The notes below the pieces were generated by a model. That model searched no databases, was not told where the DNA came from, and saw only the letters and a program-made list of their open reading frames with translations. 64,000 bases of DNA from JBKPCD01 sp046727175 (GTDB lineage Bacteria > Acidobacteriota > Vicinamibacteria > Vicinamibacterales > 2-12-FULL-66-21), in NCBI GenBank assembly GCA_046727175.1, contig JBKPCD010000092.1, forward strand, positions 1 through 64,000, read 5' to 3'. The translations under genes and the position numbers were made by a program. This document shows positions 10,909-19,524 of the stretch, piece after piece. Within the stretch, counting starts at the first letter, position 1. The number at the start of each line of letters is the position of its first letter.

Positions 10909-12108
10909 ATGCCAATTGGAACCGCCGTACACGAGCGCACCTTTGCGCTTTGTGAGAGCCTCAACTACCGCGAGTGGTCGGGCTACTACGCCGTCAGCGC
11001 GTACGAGGGGCATCACGAGCACGAGTACAACGCCATTCGCAACGCCGCGGCGCTCATCGACGTCTCTCCACTCTTCAAGTACCTCGTCACGGGCCGCGAT
11101 GCGGCGCGGCTCGTCGATCGTCTGATCACGCGGGACGTCGCGAAAATGGCCGTCGGCCAGGTGTACTACACGCCGTGGTGCGACGAGCACGGGAAGGTAA
11201 TAGACGACGGGACCGTGTCGAGGTTGGAAGAGAACAGTTTTCGATGGACGGCCGCCGACCCGAGCCTGCGCTGGTTTCGGCAGAACGCGGCAGGGCTCGA
11301 GGTCACCATCGACGACATCTCCGAAGATGTCGCCGCGCTGGCGCTGCAGGGGCCCACGTCAGCGCGCGTGCTGCGCACGGTTTCGAACGCCGGCATCGAT
11401 CGCCTCAAGTACTTTCGTGTCACGAGCGGCGCCATCGCCGACGTGAAGGTCGATATTTCTCGAACCGGGTACACAGGCGATCTCGGATACGAAATCTGGA
11501 TACCGGCGCGATACGCCGTGACGGTCTGGGATGCGCTGATGGCGGCCGGTCGTCCGTTCGATATCAAACCGGCAGGCATGCTGGCGCTCGACGTGGGGCG
11601 CGTCGAAGCGGGGCTGCTGCTCATCGACGTCGATTTCTTCAGCAGCAAGAAGGCGATGATCGAAGCGCAGAAGTACACGCCGTTCGAGATGGGGCTGGGA
11701 CGGCTGGTCAGCCTCGACAAGCGCCGGTTCATCGGCGATCGCGCGCTGCGCGACGAGCATCAGCGAGGCCCTGCACGCCAGGTGGTCGGCCTCGAGGTCA
11801 CTTGGACCGAGGTCGAAGCAATATACGACAAGCTGGGCCTGGCGCCTGCGGTTGCTGCCACCGCGTCCCGTGTCCCCGTCCCGGTCTACGCCGCCGGCCG
11901 TCAGGTCGGCCGCGCGACGACGACCACGTGGTCACCAGTGCTGAAGAAGATGATTGCGCTCGCCACGATCGAGCGGCCGCACTACAACGAGGGCACGAAG
12001 CTGCAGATGGAGTTCACCGTCGAGGCCGTCCGTCACAAGGTGACCGTAACGGTTGTGAAGACGCCGTTCTTCAATCCGGCGCGGAAGACCGCCACTCCTC
12101 CCGCGTGA
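10909..12108 (+). CDS. GcvT-like aminomethyltransferase (THF-dependent demethylase family)
   Basis: This 399-aa protein has the GcvT N-terminal fold and C-terminal barrel, as found in glycine cleavage T-protein, dimethylglycine and sarcosine oxidases, and DMSP demethylase. These enzymes move a one-carbon unit from an N- or S-methyl group to tetrahydrofolate. Typical blocks are visible: LQGP, the TGYTGDLGYEIW motif, PAG followed by an LDVGR..EAG segment, and the C-terminal VGRATTTTWSP. I chose ATG 10909 because the 42 upstream codons do not look like the family. It is unlikely to be the housekeeping GcvT, since no gcvH or gcvP is near. Its neighbours point to methyl transfer during amine breakdown. 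Confidence 0.85.
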   Translation: MPIGTAVHERTFALCESLNYREWSGYYAVSAYEGHHEHEYNAIRNAAALIDVSPLFKYLVTGRDAARLVDRLITRDVAKMAVGQVYYTPWCDEHGKVIDDGTVSRLEENSFRWTAADPSLRWFRQNAAGLEVTIDDISEDVAALALQGPTSARVLRTVSNAGIDRLKYFRVTSGAIADVKVDISRTGYTGDLGYEIWIPARYAVTVWDALMAAGRPFDIKPAGMLALDVGRVEAGLLLIDVDFFSSKKAMIEAQKYTPFEMGLGRLVSLDKRRFIGDRALRDEHQRGPARQVVGLEVTWTEVEAIYDKLGLAPAVAATASRVPVPVYAAGRQVGRATTTTWSPVLKKMIALATIERPHYNEGTKLQMEFTVEAVRHKVTVTVVKTPFFNPARKTATPPA

Positions 12109-12111
12109 TGC

Positions 12112-12250
12112 GCCCGGAGGAGACGGAGATCACGGAAAACCGTTCACCACAGAGTCAAGGAGCACATGCAGGTTAATCTGGAACGATCTTTCCCGACGTT
12201 TTCTCCGTGAACCCCGTGGCTTCGCGGTTAAAGCTTCGTCCGTGTCCTCC
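12112..12250. repeat. CACGGAG/TCCGTG dispersed repeat overlapping the Rieske gene 3' end
   Basis: The sequence contains GAGACGGAGATCACGGA on one side and TTTCTCCGTGAACCCCGTGGCTTCGCGGTTAAAGC...GTGTCCTCCGTCTCC on the other. The same family recurs at 13600-13660 and, inverted, at 29240-29460. It overlaps the last codons of the Rieske gene. Confidence 0.75.
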
Positions 12251-13393
12251 GTCTCCTTCGACCGCCCGGCGGCGATGCAAATCCTCGATCATCCGATCGA
12301 ACGCATACAGCAGATCCTCACGATTCGAGTAGGGCCCCGGTGCGTAGGCTCGCGAGGAAATACCGGCTTGCGAGAGCTCGCACACATGCCAGTCCTGCCT
12401 GTTCGTGAGATCCCAGAACTGAATGGCGTCTGACGCATCGAAACCGTCGCGCGCGAGCTCTTCCGGGTGGAAGTGCCACTCGCAGATGTTCATCGTCCGG
12501 TTCGGCGCCAGCGGCCAGATGGTGTGCACCATCATGTAGTCCGGATGAAGGCTGAGCAGCATGTTCGGGAAGATCGCGTAGTAGTACACACGGCGACGGT
12601 CCTCGGCACTGAGATCCGGCAGCAGGTCGCGCGGACACGTCCCGTCGATCGAGAGCGTCTCGACGCCAGGTCGAAGATCCATCCGCCCGCCCATGTAGGT
12701 TGGCTGCAGCGGCTCGTTCTCACCGCTCAAGTAGTGCGACAGCTTGTTGAGCGCGGGATGCAGGTTCGGGCAGTGCAGGCACTCGTTGTAATTCTGGATG
12801 ATCAACTTCCAGTTGGCCTGGATGTCGTAGACGATACGATGGCCGAGACGGAGGTCGTGCATGCGCCAGGTGCGGAATTTCGCGGGGAGATCCGCGAGTT
12901 GCGCCGTGAGCGGCTGCGGGTCATGCGCGAGATTGATGAAGATGTGACCGTCCCACTCGTCGACGTGCACGGCGTGTAGCGGGTAGTCGTCCTTGCGGAA
13001 GTGCGGCACTTCCTCCATGTGTGGCGCGCCAATGAGCCGCCCATCGAGCGCGTACGTCCACGCATGGTACGGACACTGGATGCTGGTCCCGAAGCGGCCG
13101 GTCTCTTCGGTGCACAGCTTCGTGCCCCGATGACGGCAGACGTTGTAGAACGCGTGAATCCGGCCCGGCGCGCTGCGCGTGACAATCACGCTCTCGCCGA
13201 GGAGCTCACGAACGAAGAAGCATCCAGGTGTCTCGACCTGCTCCGTCCGCCCGGCGCAGACCCACATCTTCGCAAAGAGCGCCTCCATCTCGCGATGGAA
13301 ATGCTCCTGACCAACGTAGTATTCCGCTGGCAGCGTCCGCGCGTCTGCCGGCATCGTCTCGCGGGGTTTGATCGTGACGTCAGAGTCGTGCAT
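12173..13393 (-). CDS. Rieske non-haem iron oxygenase alpha subunit, quaternary-ammonium type
   Basis: The 406-aa protein has a Rieske [2Fe-2S] site, C86-x-H88 and C107-x2-H110, and a mononuclear iron site with H207 and H212 and a later Asp (probably D328). The residue joining the two centres is Glu (E204 in NYNEC), not the Asp of ring-hydroxylating dioxygenases. This Glu is a hallmark of carnitine oxygenase CntA (Glu205, His208, His213) and relatives GbcA and Stc2, which attack N-methyl quaternary amines. The likely reaction is oxidative N-demethylation or C-N cleavage. ATG 13393 fits the family start. The last roughly 28 residues are encoded by an intergenic repeat (see findings). The partner reductase is not in the window. 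It converges with the GcvT-like gene. Confidence 0.88.
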   Translation of the reverse strand: MHDSDVTIKPRETMPADARTLPAEYYVGQEHFHREMEALFAKMWVCAGRTEQVETPGCFFVRELLGESVIVTRSAPGRIHAFYNVCRHRGTKLCTEETGRFGTSIQCPYHAWTYALDGRLIGAPHMEEVPHFRKDDYPLHAVHVDEWDGHIFINLAHDPQPLTAQLADLPAKFRTWRMHDLRLGHRIVYDIQANWKLIIQNYNECLHCPNLHPALNKLSHYLSGENEPLQPTYMGGRMDLRPGVETLSIDGTCPRDLLPDLSAEDRRRVYYYAIFPNMLLSLHPDYMMVHTIWPLAPNRTMNICEWHFHPEELARDGFDASDAIQFWDLTNRQDWHVCELSQAGISSRAYAPGPYSNREDLLYAFDRMIEDLHRRRAVEGDGGHGRSFNREATGFTEKTSGKIVPD

Positions 13394-13682
13394 GGCTCGC
13401 TGATCAGAGAATGCGCCGCTGGCTCGGTAGTTCGGTAGCTCGGTAGCTCGGTAGCTCGCGTCCCGGGGATTCGGGGTTCGGTGGGCGCTCTCATCTCGTC
13501 TCACGGAGGTGAGCCGATTGAGAGCCGCGCAGTGGGGTCGTTCGCCCAGCGATTCGAGGCCGCGAAGCGGCATCGACCGATCACCGTCTTGTTGCTCCGT
13601 GTGCGCCGTGGCTCCGCGGTGAAAGCTTTGTCCGTGTCCTCCGTCTCCTCCGATTACTCGGCCCCCATGATACAACTCACCC
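13394..13682. repeat. Intergenic region with TCGGTAGC tandem repeat and CCGTGGCTCCGCGGTGAAA element
   Basis: This 289-bp gap lies between the divergent Rieske and APC permease genes. About 13425-13458 has four tandem copies of TCGGTAGC. About 13600-13660 carries GTGCGCCGTGGCTCCGCGG, followed by TGAAAGCTTTGTCC and CTCCGTCTCC, nearly identical to the element at the 3' end of the Rieske gene. No gene is seen; promoters for both neighbours must be here. Confidence 0.65.
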
Positions 13683-15008
13683 GTGACCAGCGACACGACG
13701 TTGACGTCGACCAGCCCGAGTGAGCCCGCGCTGAGGCGCGAGCTCGGTCAATGGGATCTCACTGCGATTGGCGTGAACCAGGTGATCGGCGGCGCAGTGT
13801 ATGCCGTGCCGGCGACGCTTGCCGCGAACGTTGCCGGCTGGAGCCCATGGCTCGTCGTAGCCGTCGGGTTCGCGTCGCTTCTGATTGCCTTGTGCTTCGC
13901 GGAAGTCGGCAGCCGGTTCGACCGCACTGGCGGAGCGTACCTGTACGCGCGCGCGGCGTTAGGGAGGTTCACCGGCTTCGAAGTGGGCTGGCTGCTCTGG
14001 GTGTCACGCACCACGAGTTGGGCCGCCGTGGTGAACGTGCTCGCGACGTCGCTCGCGTTCTACGCGCCCGCGCTCTCGGGTGGTTGGCCGCGCATGTCCT
14101 TGATCGCCGCCATCGTCATCGTCATCACGGTGGTCAACGTACTGGGCATCCGGCAGAGCAGCCTGGTCGTCAACGCGCTGACGATTGGCAAGCTCACCCC
14201 GCTTGCGATCTTCATTGCCGTCGGTCTCTTCTACGTCGATCCAGCGCTCCTTGCGTCTACGCGGGCAGTATCGTTCGCTGAGCTCTCGGCCTCGGCGCTG
14301 CTGCTGATATTCACGTTCGGCGGGTACGAGGTCGTGCCCGTGCCCGCTGGCGAAGCGAAGGATCCGCGGCGGGGCGTGCCGTTCGCGCTCGTCATGACAA
14401 TCGCCGTTGTAGCAGCGGTCTTCACGCTCGCGCAGATCGTTGCGCTCGGCACGCTCCCGGGGCTCGCGAGCTCCCATACTCCGCTTGCCGACGCGGCAAC
14501 GATATTCCTCGGCAGCGCCGGCGCGGCGTTGATCACAATCGGCGCGGTCTTTTCGACGACCGGCAACAACATGGGCGCAGCCCTCTCGGGCCCGCGAAAC
14601 CTGTTCGCGCTCGCGGAGCAGGGCGACCTGCCGCGTTTCTTCGGGCGCGTGCATCCGCGATTCCGTACTCCGGCCAACTCGATCATCTTCACAGGGGCGA
14701 TTTCGCTGGCGCTCGCGCTGTCGGGAACGTTTACCGCGACCGCGACCGTGAGCGCCATCAGCCGTCTGCTCGTGTACGTGGCAACGTGTGCGTCCGTAAT
14801 TCGGTTGCGCAATCCAGGGTTCGCAGGCCACGTGAATCCTGCGACGTTCACGCTGCCGTTTGGTCCGCTGATCCCGTCTGCTGCGATCATCATTGCGCTG
14901 GCGATCATCGCCGGCGCCACGGCGCCACAACTCGTTGGCGGCGCCGCGGCCGTGGCCGTGGGCGCGCTACTCTACACGATGAGCCTCAACGCTCGAGAAA
15001 GGTTCTGA
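13683..15008 (+). CDS. APC-superfamily amino acid/amine permease
   Basis: The 441-aa protein has about 12 hydrophobic segments and the APC signature at its start (LTAIGVNQVIGGAVYAVPA), where the unwound first helix binds the substrate backbone. The end is a hydrophobic pair of helices. It starts with GTG at 13683. It would import an amino acid or amine by proton symport or exchange. Its position beside the Rieske oxygenase and GcvT-like enzyme suggests it brings in their substrate. A histidine phosphatase gene follows after 3 bp, so they share a transcript. Specificity cannot be read from the sequence. Confidence 0.85.
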   Translation: MTSDTTLTSTSPSEPALRRELGQWDLTAIGVNQVIGGAVYAVPATLAANVAGWSPWLVVAVGFASLLIALCFAEVGSRFDRTGGAYLYARAALGRFTGFEVGWLLWVSRTTSWAAVVNVLATSLAFYAPALSGGWPRMSLIAAIVIVITVVNVLGIRQSSLVVNALTIGKLTPLAIFIAVGLFYVDPALLASTRAVSFAELSASALLLIFTFGGYEVVPVPAGEAKDPRRGVPFALVMTIAVVAAVFTLAQIVALGTLPGLASSHTPLADAATIFLGSAGAALITIGAVFSTTGNNMGAALSGPRNLFALAEQGDLPRFFGRVHPRFRTPANSIIFTGAISLALALSGTFTATATVSAISRLLVYVATCASVIRLRNPGFAGHVNPATFTLPFGPLIPSAAIIIALAIIAGATAPQLVGGAAAVAVGALLYTMSLNARERF

Positions 15009-15011
15009 GCG

Positions 15012-15524
15012 ATGGTCGATCGGCTGTCGAAAGTCCTGGTGCTCTGGCTGTGCTCATCGGTCATGCTGACCGCCCAGGCATCCGCGCCCACGATCTTTCT
15101 CGTGCGCCATGCTGAGCGAGCTGACGCCGGTCGCGGCGGGCCGCCAATGACAGGCGCGGACCCGCCGTTGTCGACTGCCGGCCGCGCGCGCGCGAAGGCA
15201 CTTGCTGCCGTGCTGAAGGATGCCGGCATCGCCGAGATTTACGCGACCGAGCTGAAGCGGACTCAACGGACGGCCGCGCCGACAGCCGCGGCACGGGGAT
15301 TGACGGTGAAGACAGTTGCCGCCGACGATGTGGCAGGTCTGGTGGCGAAGCTCAAAGCCGCAACCGGAAACGTGCTCGTCGTCGGCCACTCGAACACGGT
15401 GCCGGAGATCATCAAGTCCCTCGGCGTCAACACGCCCGTCACGATCGCCGACGCGGAGTTCGACAATCTGTTCGTTGTCGTGCAGGGCGTTTCACCCCGC
15501 TTGCTGCGCCTCCACTATCGATGA
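15012..15524 (+). CDS. Secreted histidine phosphatase (SixA/phosphoglycerate mutase-like)
   Basis: This 170-aa protein carries the RHxE-type catalytic motif L-V-R32-H33-A-E and the second catalytic His in V-V-G-H-S-N-T near residue 125. A cleavable signal peptide (residues 8-22) places it in the periplasm or at the surface. The family hydrolyses phosphoesters through a phospho-histidine intermediate; the small size resembles SixA. It follows the permease with a 3-bp gap, so it is probably translated from the same mRNA. The substrate is unknown. Confidence 0.85.
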   Translation: MVDRLSKVLVLWLCSSVMLTAQASAPTIFLVRHAERADAGRGGPPMTGADPPLSTAGRARAKALAAVLKDAGIAEIYATELKRTQRTAAPTAAARGLTVKTVAADDVAGLVAKLKAATGNVLVVGHSNTVPEIIKSLGVNTPVTIADAEFDNLFVVVQGVSPRLLRLHYR

Positions 15525-15636
15525 AGACAGCGGGAGGTAGGAGGTAGGACGGAGTAACGTGCTCCGCCGGGGCCCCCACCGCACGTATTGTGTGCGGTGG
15601 GGTGGGATGGGGCTCCGGCGCGGCGAAGCCCCCGGT
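15525..15636. repeat. Intergenic repeat and hairpin between convergent genes
   Basis: GGGAGGTAGGAGGTAGGA is followed by CCCACCGCACGTATTGTGTG, continuing CGGTGGG (about 15577-15604), whose arms CCCACCGCAC and GTGCGGTGGG form a 10-bp stem. It then runs into CGGCGCGGCGAAGCCCCC of the GAAGTCCCC repeat family. Its place between two convergent stops suggests a bidirectional terminator. Confidence 0.6.
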
Positions 15637-17379
15637 CTAATTCGACGAACGTTCCGCTCTGCGGAAGACGACTTTGCCGTCGAAGATCGTGATCTCCACG
15701 GTGGTCGATGCCAGGCGGGACGCTGGGGAGTTGAAAATATCGTCGGACAGCACGACGAGATCCGCGAGCATGCCCGCCTCGATTGTGCCCTTCCGTTGCT
15801 CGTCGAACGAAGCCCATGCCGCCCCCGACGTGTAGGCGTCGATGGCGGCTTTCACCGCCAGGCGCTCCTCGGGATGCCACGCATCCTCGGGCATCCCTTC
15901 CGGCGTCGTTCGGGTGACGGCAGTCAGGACGCCGAGCAACGGATTGAGCGGCGCTGTCGGCCAATCGCTCCCGAACGCAAGCCGGCCACGCTTGCCGGCG
16001 ATGCTGCGCAACGGCCATTCTCTCGACCCACGATCTGGTCCGAGGTTCCGCGACCACATCTTCAGGCGATCGTCAGTCGGGCTTCCGACGAAGGGTTGGA
16101 CCGAGGCGACCACGCCGAGCGCGCCGAAGCGCGGAATATCCGCGGGAGCAACGATCTCCGCGTGTTCGATTCGATGGCGGCGGCCACGTTTCGGTGCGGG
16201 GTTCGATCGCATCGCGTGCTCGTACGCGTCGAGGGCCTGCTGCACGGCACGGTCGCCGATCGCGTCCATGAGAACCTGCCAGCCTCTGGCATCGAGCCGG
16301 CGAATCACCCTGTTCAGATCGTCCGCAACGTAGCGCGATTCACCAGTTGAATTCTTGTTCGCGTACGGCTCGGTCACCAACGCGGTGTTCGCCTCGACGC
16401 TGCCGTCTAGCGAGAGCTGGACGGCGCCCGCTTTCAACAGCGGATCGTCTGGAAAATTCGCGAGCATTTGATCCAGGCCGTCGAGGTCAGGGGCAGTCGG
16501 ATCGGGGTTGTTCTCAGCGATCGGCACCGCGGCATAGACGCGAAGCTGCAGATCGCCGGTACGTCGCGCTTCCGCGAGCACCTCGAGCTCGGCGACGCTC
16601 GTGCTCACGTCCTGCGCGCTCGTGATTCCGTACTTGTGCGCTTCGGCTATCGCCGCTCGAAGCGCAGCCGCCCGCGCTTCAGCCGTCGGCTGCGGCACGA
16701 AGCGGCTGACGAGCGCCATCGCCGCTTCCTTCAACACACCCGTGGGCTCCCCCGTTCGCGCGTCGCGCACGATCGTGCCGTTCGGCGGGTCAGGTGTGTG
16801 CCGGGTCACCTTTGCGAGCCGGAGTGCCTTCGTGTTGACCCAGGACACGTGTCCGTCCCGGCTCAGGAACTGCGCCGGACGATCGGACACGATGCTGTCG
16901 AGCATCTGACGGGTGGGAAGGTTATCGGGAAACGACTGATAGTACCAGCCTGCGCCGAGCACCCACGGACGATCGGGATTTCCCTCGGCCCAGTTCCGGA
17001 TCCGTACCTGCGTTTCTTCGAGCGTCGACGCATCGAGGAGATCGACCTGATCGAGCGCGAGGCCCCCATCGATCAACCGGAGGTGTGCATCGTTGAAGCC
17101 CGGCAGGACAGCCGCTCGCTTTGCGTCAATCATCAGCGTCTGCGGGCGCCGAAGGCGCGCGATTTCGCGGTCGGTCCCGACACGCAGGATCTGATTGCCG
17201 CGTACGGCAACCGCTTCCGCCATCGCGCCACGGCTGCCCGCGGTATAGACCTTGGCGTTGTGGATGATGACGTCGACCGGTCCGTCGTTGTCGTCGCGCT
17301 GCGCGCCGACGATCAGGCCGGCAATGAGCGTCGCCCCGACGATTCCGACGACGACGTACGCAGTCAGGCGGGCAGCCAT
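15637..17379 (-). CDS. Membrane-anchored YtcJ-like amidohydrolase with altered metal site
   Basis: The 580-aa protein is of the amidohydrolase-3/YtcJ family: N-terminal beta-sandwich, then a TIM barrel. An N-terminal hydrophobic helix (residues 8-26) makes it membrane-anchored or secreted. Family proteins hydrolyse amides, often N-acyl or cyclic substrates, using metal bound by an HxH motif after strand 1. Here that motif is PGFNDAH99-L-R101, so the second His is Arg. Later features are present: a basic/His region LSRDGH, RHRIEHAE, and the final aspartate region AFGSDWP. Either activity depends on a mononuclear site or it is altered. Upstream lies a 420-bp repeat region; it is convergent with the phosphatase. 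Confidence 0.82.
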   Translation of the reverse strand: MAARLTAYVVVGIVGATLIAGLIVGAQRDDNDGPVDVIIHNAKVYTAGSRGAMAEAVAVRGNQILRVGTDREIARLRRPQTLMIDAKRAAVLPGFNDAHLRLIDGGLALDQVDLLDASTLEETQVRIRNWAEGNPDRPWVLGAGWYYQSFPDNLPTRQMLDSIVSDRPAQFLSRDGHVSWVNTKALRLAKVTRHTPDPPNGTIVRDARTGEPTGVLKEAAMALVSRFVPQPTAEARAAALRAAIAEAHKYGITSAQDVSTSVAELEVLAEARRTGDLQLRVYAAVPIAENNPDPTAPDLDGLDQMLANFPDDPLLKAGAVQLSLDGSVEANTALVTEPYANKNSTGESRYVADDLNRVIRRLDARGWQVLMDAIGDRAVQQALDAYEHAMRSNPAPKRGRRHRIEHAEIVAPADIPRFGALGVVASVQPFVGSPTDDRLKMWSRNLGPDRGSREWPLRSIAGKRGRLAFGSDWPTAPLNPLLGVLTAVTRTTPEGMPEDAWHPEERLAVKAAIDAYTSGAAWASFDEQRKGTIEAGMLADLVVLSDDIFNSPASRLASTTVEITIFDGKVVFRRAERSSN

Positions 17380-17439
17380 TCAACCTCCGGACGCGACGGC
17401 CCGAGCCGCCGATTCTGGCTGGACTGGAATTCTAACGCG

Positions 17440-17775
17440 GATGCCCCTGTCGCGTCGATCCGCGGATCTTCGCGGATCAGAACACCCACGAGACGCGGAT
17501 GAGCGCGAATCACCGCGAACAGATTTTCACGAGACGCGGACGAACGCAGATTCACGCGGATTACGCGTCGCGCTCGCGATACCAACGTCCGCGCAGGTCC
17601 ATCGCTGGTGAGCGATCTGTATCCGCGAAATCCGCGTTTATCGTCTCGTTGAGATGGTTTGATCCGCGAGAGTCCGCGGGAATCCGCGTCTCGTTGAGGT
17701 GGTTTGATCCGCGAGAAGTCCGCGAGAATCCGCGTCTCGTTGAGATGGTTGATCCGCAAGAATCCGCATCTCGAG
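17440..17775. repeat. Minisatellite-like repeats based on GAGACGCGGAT / ATCCGCGTCTC
   Basis: Three tandem copies of a 45-46 bp unit beginning CGTCTCGTTGAGATGG start at 17642, 17687 and 17733, the last one truncated. Further up, 17490-17565 holds the same core in inverse orientation (CGAGACGCGGAT, CACGCGGATTA). The same core appears at 56655-56690 and 56750-56760, and a related GCGGATTAACACGGATT block at 43211-43250. The 420-bp gap contains no credible gene. Confidence 0.85.
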
Positions 17776-17800
17776 CACCGTCAGTGGTACAGTCTCGGGC

Positions 17801-19186
17801 GTGATCGCCCCAGCAGCCGTCCAGGAGTCCCGCGATGCTGAACTGATCCGCGCGATCGGCCTCGGATCCGCGATCTTGTTCGTGATCGGCAGCGTCATCG
17901 GATCGGGAATCTTTCTCACGACCGGCGTCATGGCCGTCAGCATCCCGTCCGCGTCGCTTCTGCTCTTCGCGTGGACGCTTGGCGGCGTGCTCGCGATTGC
18001 CGGTGGACTGACGTACGCGGAAATGGGCGCGATGTTCCCGCGATCGGGCGGCGTCTATGTGTTTCTCAAGGAAGCGTACGGACCGCTGCCGGCATTCCTC
18101 TACGGATGGGCGGCGCTGCTCGTGGTGGTAAGCGGCGGGATCGCAGCGGTGTCCGTCGGCTTCGCGGAATACGTCAGCTATTTCGTCCCGGCCGTATCTC
18201 GACAGAATGTGCTCTTCACGCTGCCGACGGTCGTGGGTGCGCCGGTGACGATCTCGACCGCCCAACTCGTCTCGGTGGCGTCGATCCTGATCCTCGGCTC
18301 CGTCAACTACATCGGTGTCCGCAGCGGCAATCGTACGACCGCGGTGCTCACGGCTGCGAAGATCGCGGCTCTTGCGGCGATTCCGGTGCTTGCGCTCGCG
18401 TTCGCGCGCGTGACGCCGCAGTTGACTCCCGTTGTTCCGCCCGAGCTGTCGAGACCTGTTGCATCCTTCGGCGTCGCGATGATCGCGGTGCTCTGGACGT
18501 ACGAAGCGTGGTATTTCGTCACGTATGCAGCGGGTGAGATCGACAACCCGCGAAGGAATCTTCCGCTGGCGCTCGTGTGCGGCATCCTCGCGTTGACGAT
18601 GATTTATCTGACCGTGAACGCGTCGTACTTCTACGCGCTCACGATCGCCGAGCTGAAGGGCGTGACCCGCATTGCCGAGCGCGCCGCGGCCGCCCTCGTC
18701 GGACCGTCCGGCGCGACGTTCGTGTCGCTCACGGTCGTTGTCTCGACGTTCGGCTGCAATGCGGCGGCAATTCTTGCCGGCTCGCGGCTGTTGTTTGCCA
18801 TGGCCGGCGACGGCGTCTTCTTTCCGGCAGCCAGCCGAGTGCACCCTCGCTACAGGACGCCGCATCTGGCCATCGTAGGCCTCACCGCATGGTCGGCTCT
18901 GCTGGCACTCTCCGGCACCTACGAGCAGCTCTTCACCTACGTGATGTTCGCGTCGATCCTGTTCAGCGTTGCCACTGGCCTGGCGCTGTTCCGATTGCGT
19001 CGCAAGCTTCCCGATCACCCGCGGCCGTACCGGACGTGGGGCTATCCGCTGGTGCCGATCGTCTTCATTGCTGGTTCGATCGCGTTCGTGATCAACACGG
19101 TCATGGAGCGGCCAATGGAGTCGCTCGCCGGTCTCGGCCTCGTGGCGCTCGGGTTGCCTGTGTATTGGTACTGGAGGAGAGTCTAG
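17801..19186 (+). CDS. APC-superfamily permease (LAT/serine-threonine exchanger-like)
   Basis: The 461-aa polytopic membrane protein has about 12 hydrophobic segments. The first carries IGSVIGSGIFLTTG, the glycine-rich substrate-binding loop of APC transporters of the LAT type, and helix 2 has the FPRSGGVYVFLKEAYG block of this branch. It would exchange or import neutral amino acids. It starts with GTG 17801 directly after the 45-bp repeats. It is only distantly similar to the permease at 13683. No partner subunit or metabolic neighbour indicates the substrate. Confidence 0.85.
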   Translation: MIAPAAVQESRDAELIRAIGLGSAILFVIGSVIGSGIFLTTGVMAVSIPSASLLLFAWTLGGVLAIAGGLTYAEMGAMFPRSGGVYVFLKEAYGPLPAFLYGWAALLVVVSGGIAAVSVGFAEYVSYFVPAVSRQNVLFTLPTVVGAPVTISTAQLVSVASILILGSVNYIGVRSGNRTTAVLTAAKIAALAAIPVLALAFARVTPQLTPVVPPELSRPVASFGVAMIAVLWTYEAWYFVTYAAGEIDNPRRNLPLALVCGILALTMIYLTVNASYFYALTIAELKGVTRIAERAAAALVGPSGATFVSLTVVVSTFGCNAAAILAGSRLLFAMAGDGVFFPAASRVHPRYRTPHLAIVGLTAWSALLALSGTYEQLFTYVMFASILFSVATGLALFRLRRKLPDHPRPYRTWGYPLVPIVFIAGSIAFVINTVMERPMESLAGLGLVALGLPVYWYWRRV

Positions 19187-19524
19187 CCGGTTCGCGCACC
19201 ACTGAGTTTTTGGCCAGTGGTTGCTCCCTCCTGCTCCCGACGGCGCTGCATCGAGGACTTTGTTAGGCGAGTGAGTTGGGCTCGGCGTAAGGGGCCGGGA
19301 GATGAAGTGAGAGAGACGAGCGAGCGAGCGCCGCGAGCGAGCCGCCGGAGCGGAGCGGGGATCGTGGGTCCCCGCGAGCGACGCGTAAGGGGGTCCGGGA
19401 GATGAAGTGAGAGAGACGAGCGAGCGAGTGCCGCGAGCGAGCCGCCGGAGCGGAGCGGGGATCGTGGGGTCCCCGCGAGCGACGGCGTGAGGGGGTTCGG
19501 GGGACGAAGTCCCCCGGGTAAGAA
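19187..19524. repeat. About 98-bp tandem repeat (two copies plus a partial)
   Basis: Copies begin at GCGTAAGG at 19285 and 19383, with a third partial at 19484. Each includes GGAGATGAAGTGAGAGAGAC, GAGCGAGCGAG, CGAGCCGCCGGAGCGGAGCG and GTCCCCGCGAGCGACG. The unit ends in a GGGGGACGAAGTCCCCC palindrome just before the panE start. Related single elements occur at 6972-7090 (inverted), 15600-15640 and 52830-52915. No gene is seen. Confidence 0.9.

Noticed and set aside
19285..19524. Considered an insertion sequence end or att site
   Set aside because: No transposase or integrase and no target duplication seen; copies are partial and dispersed in gaps.
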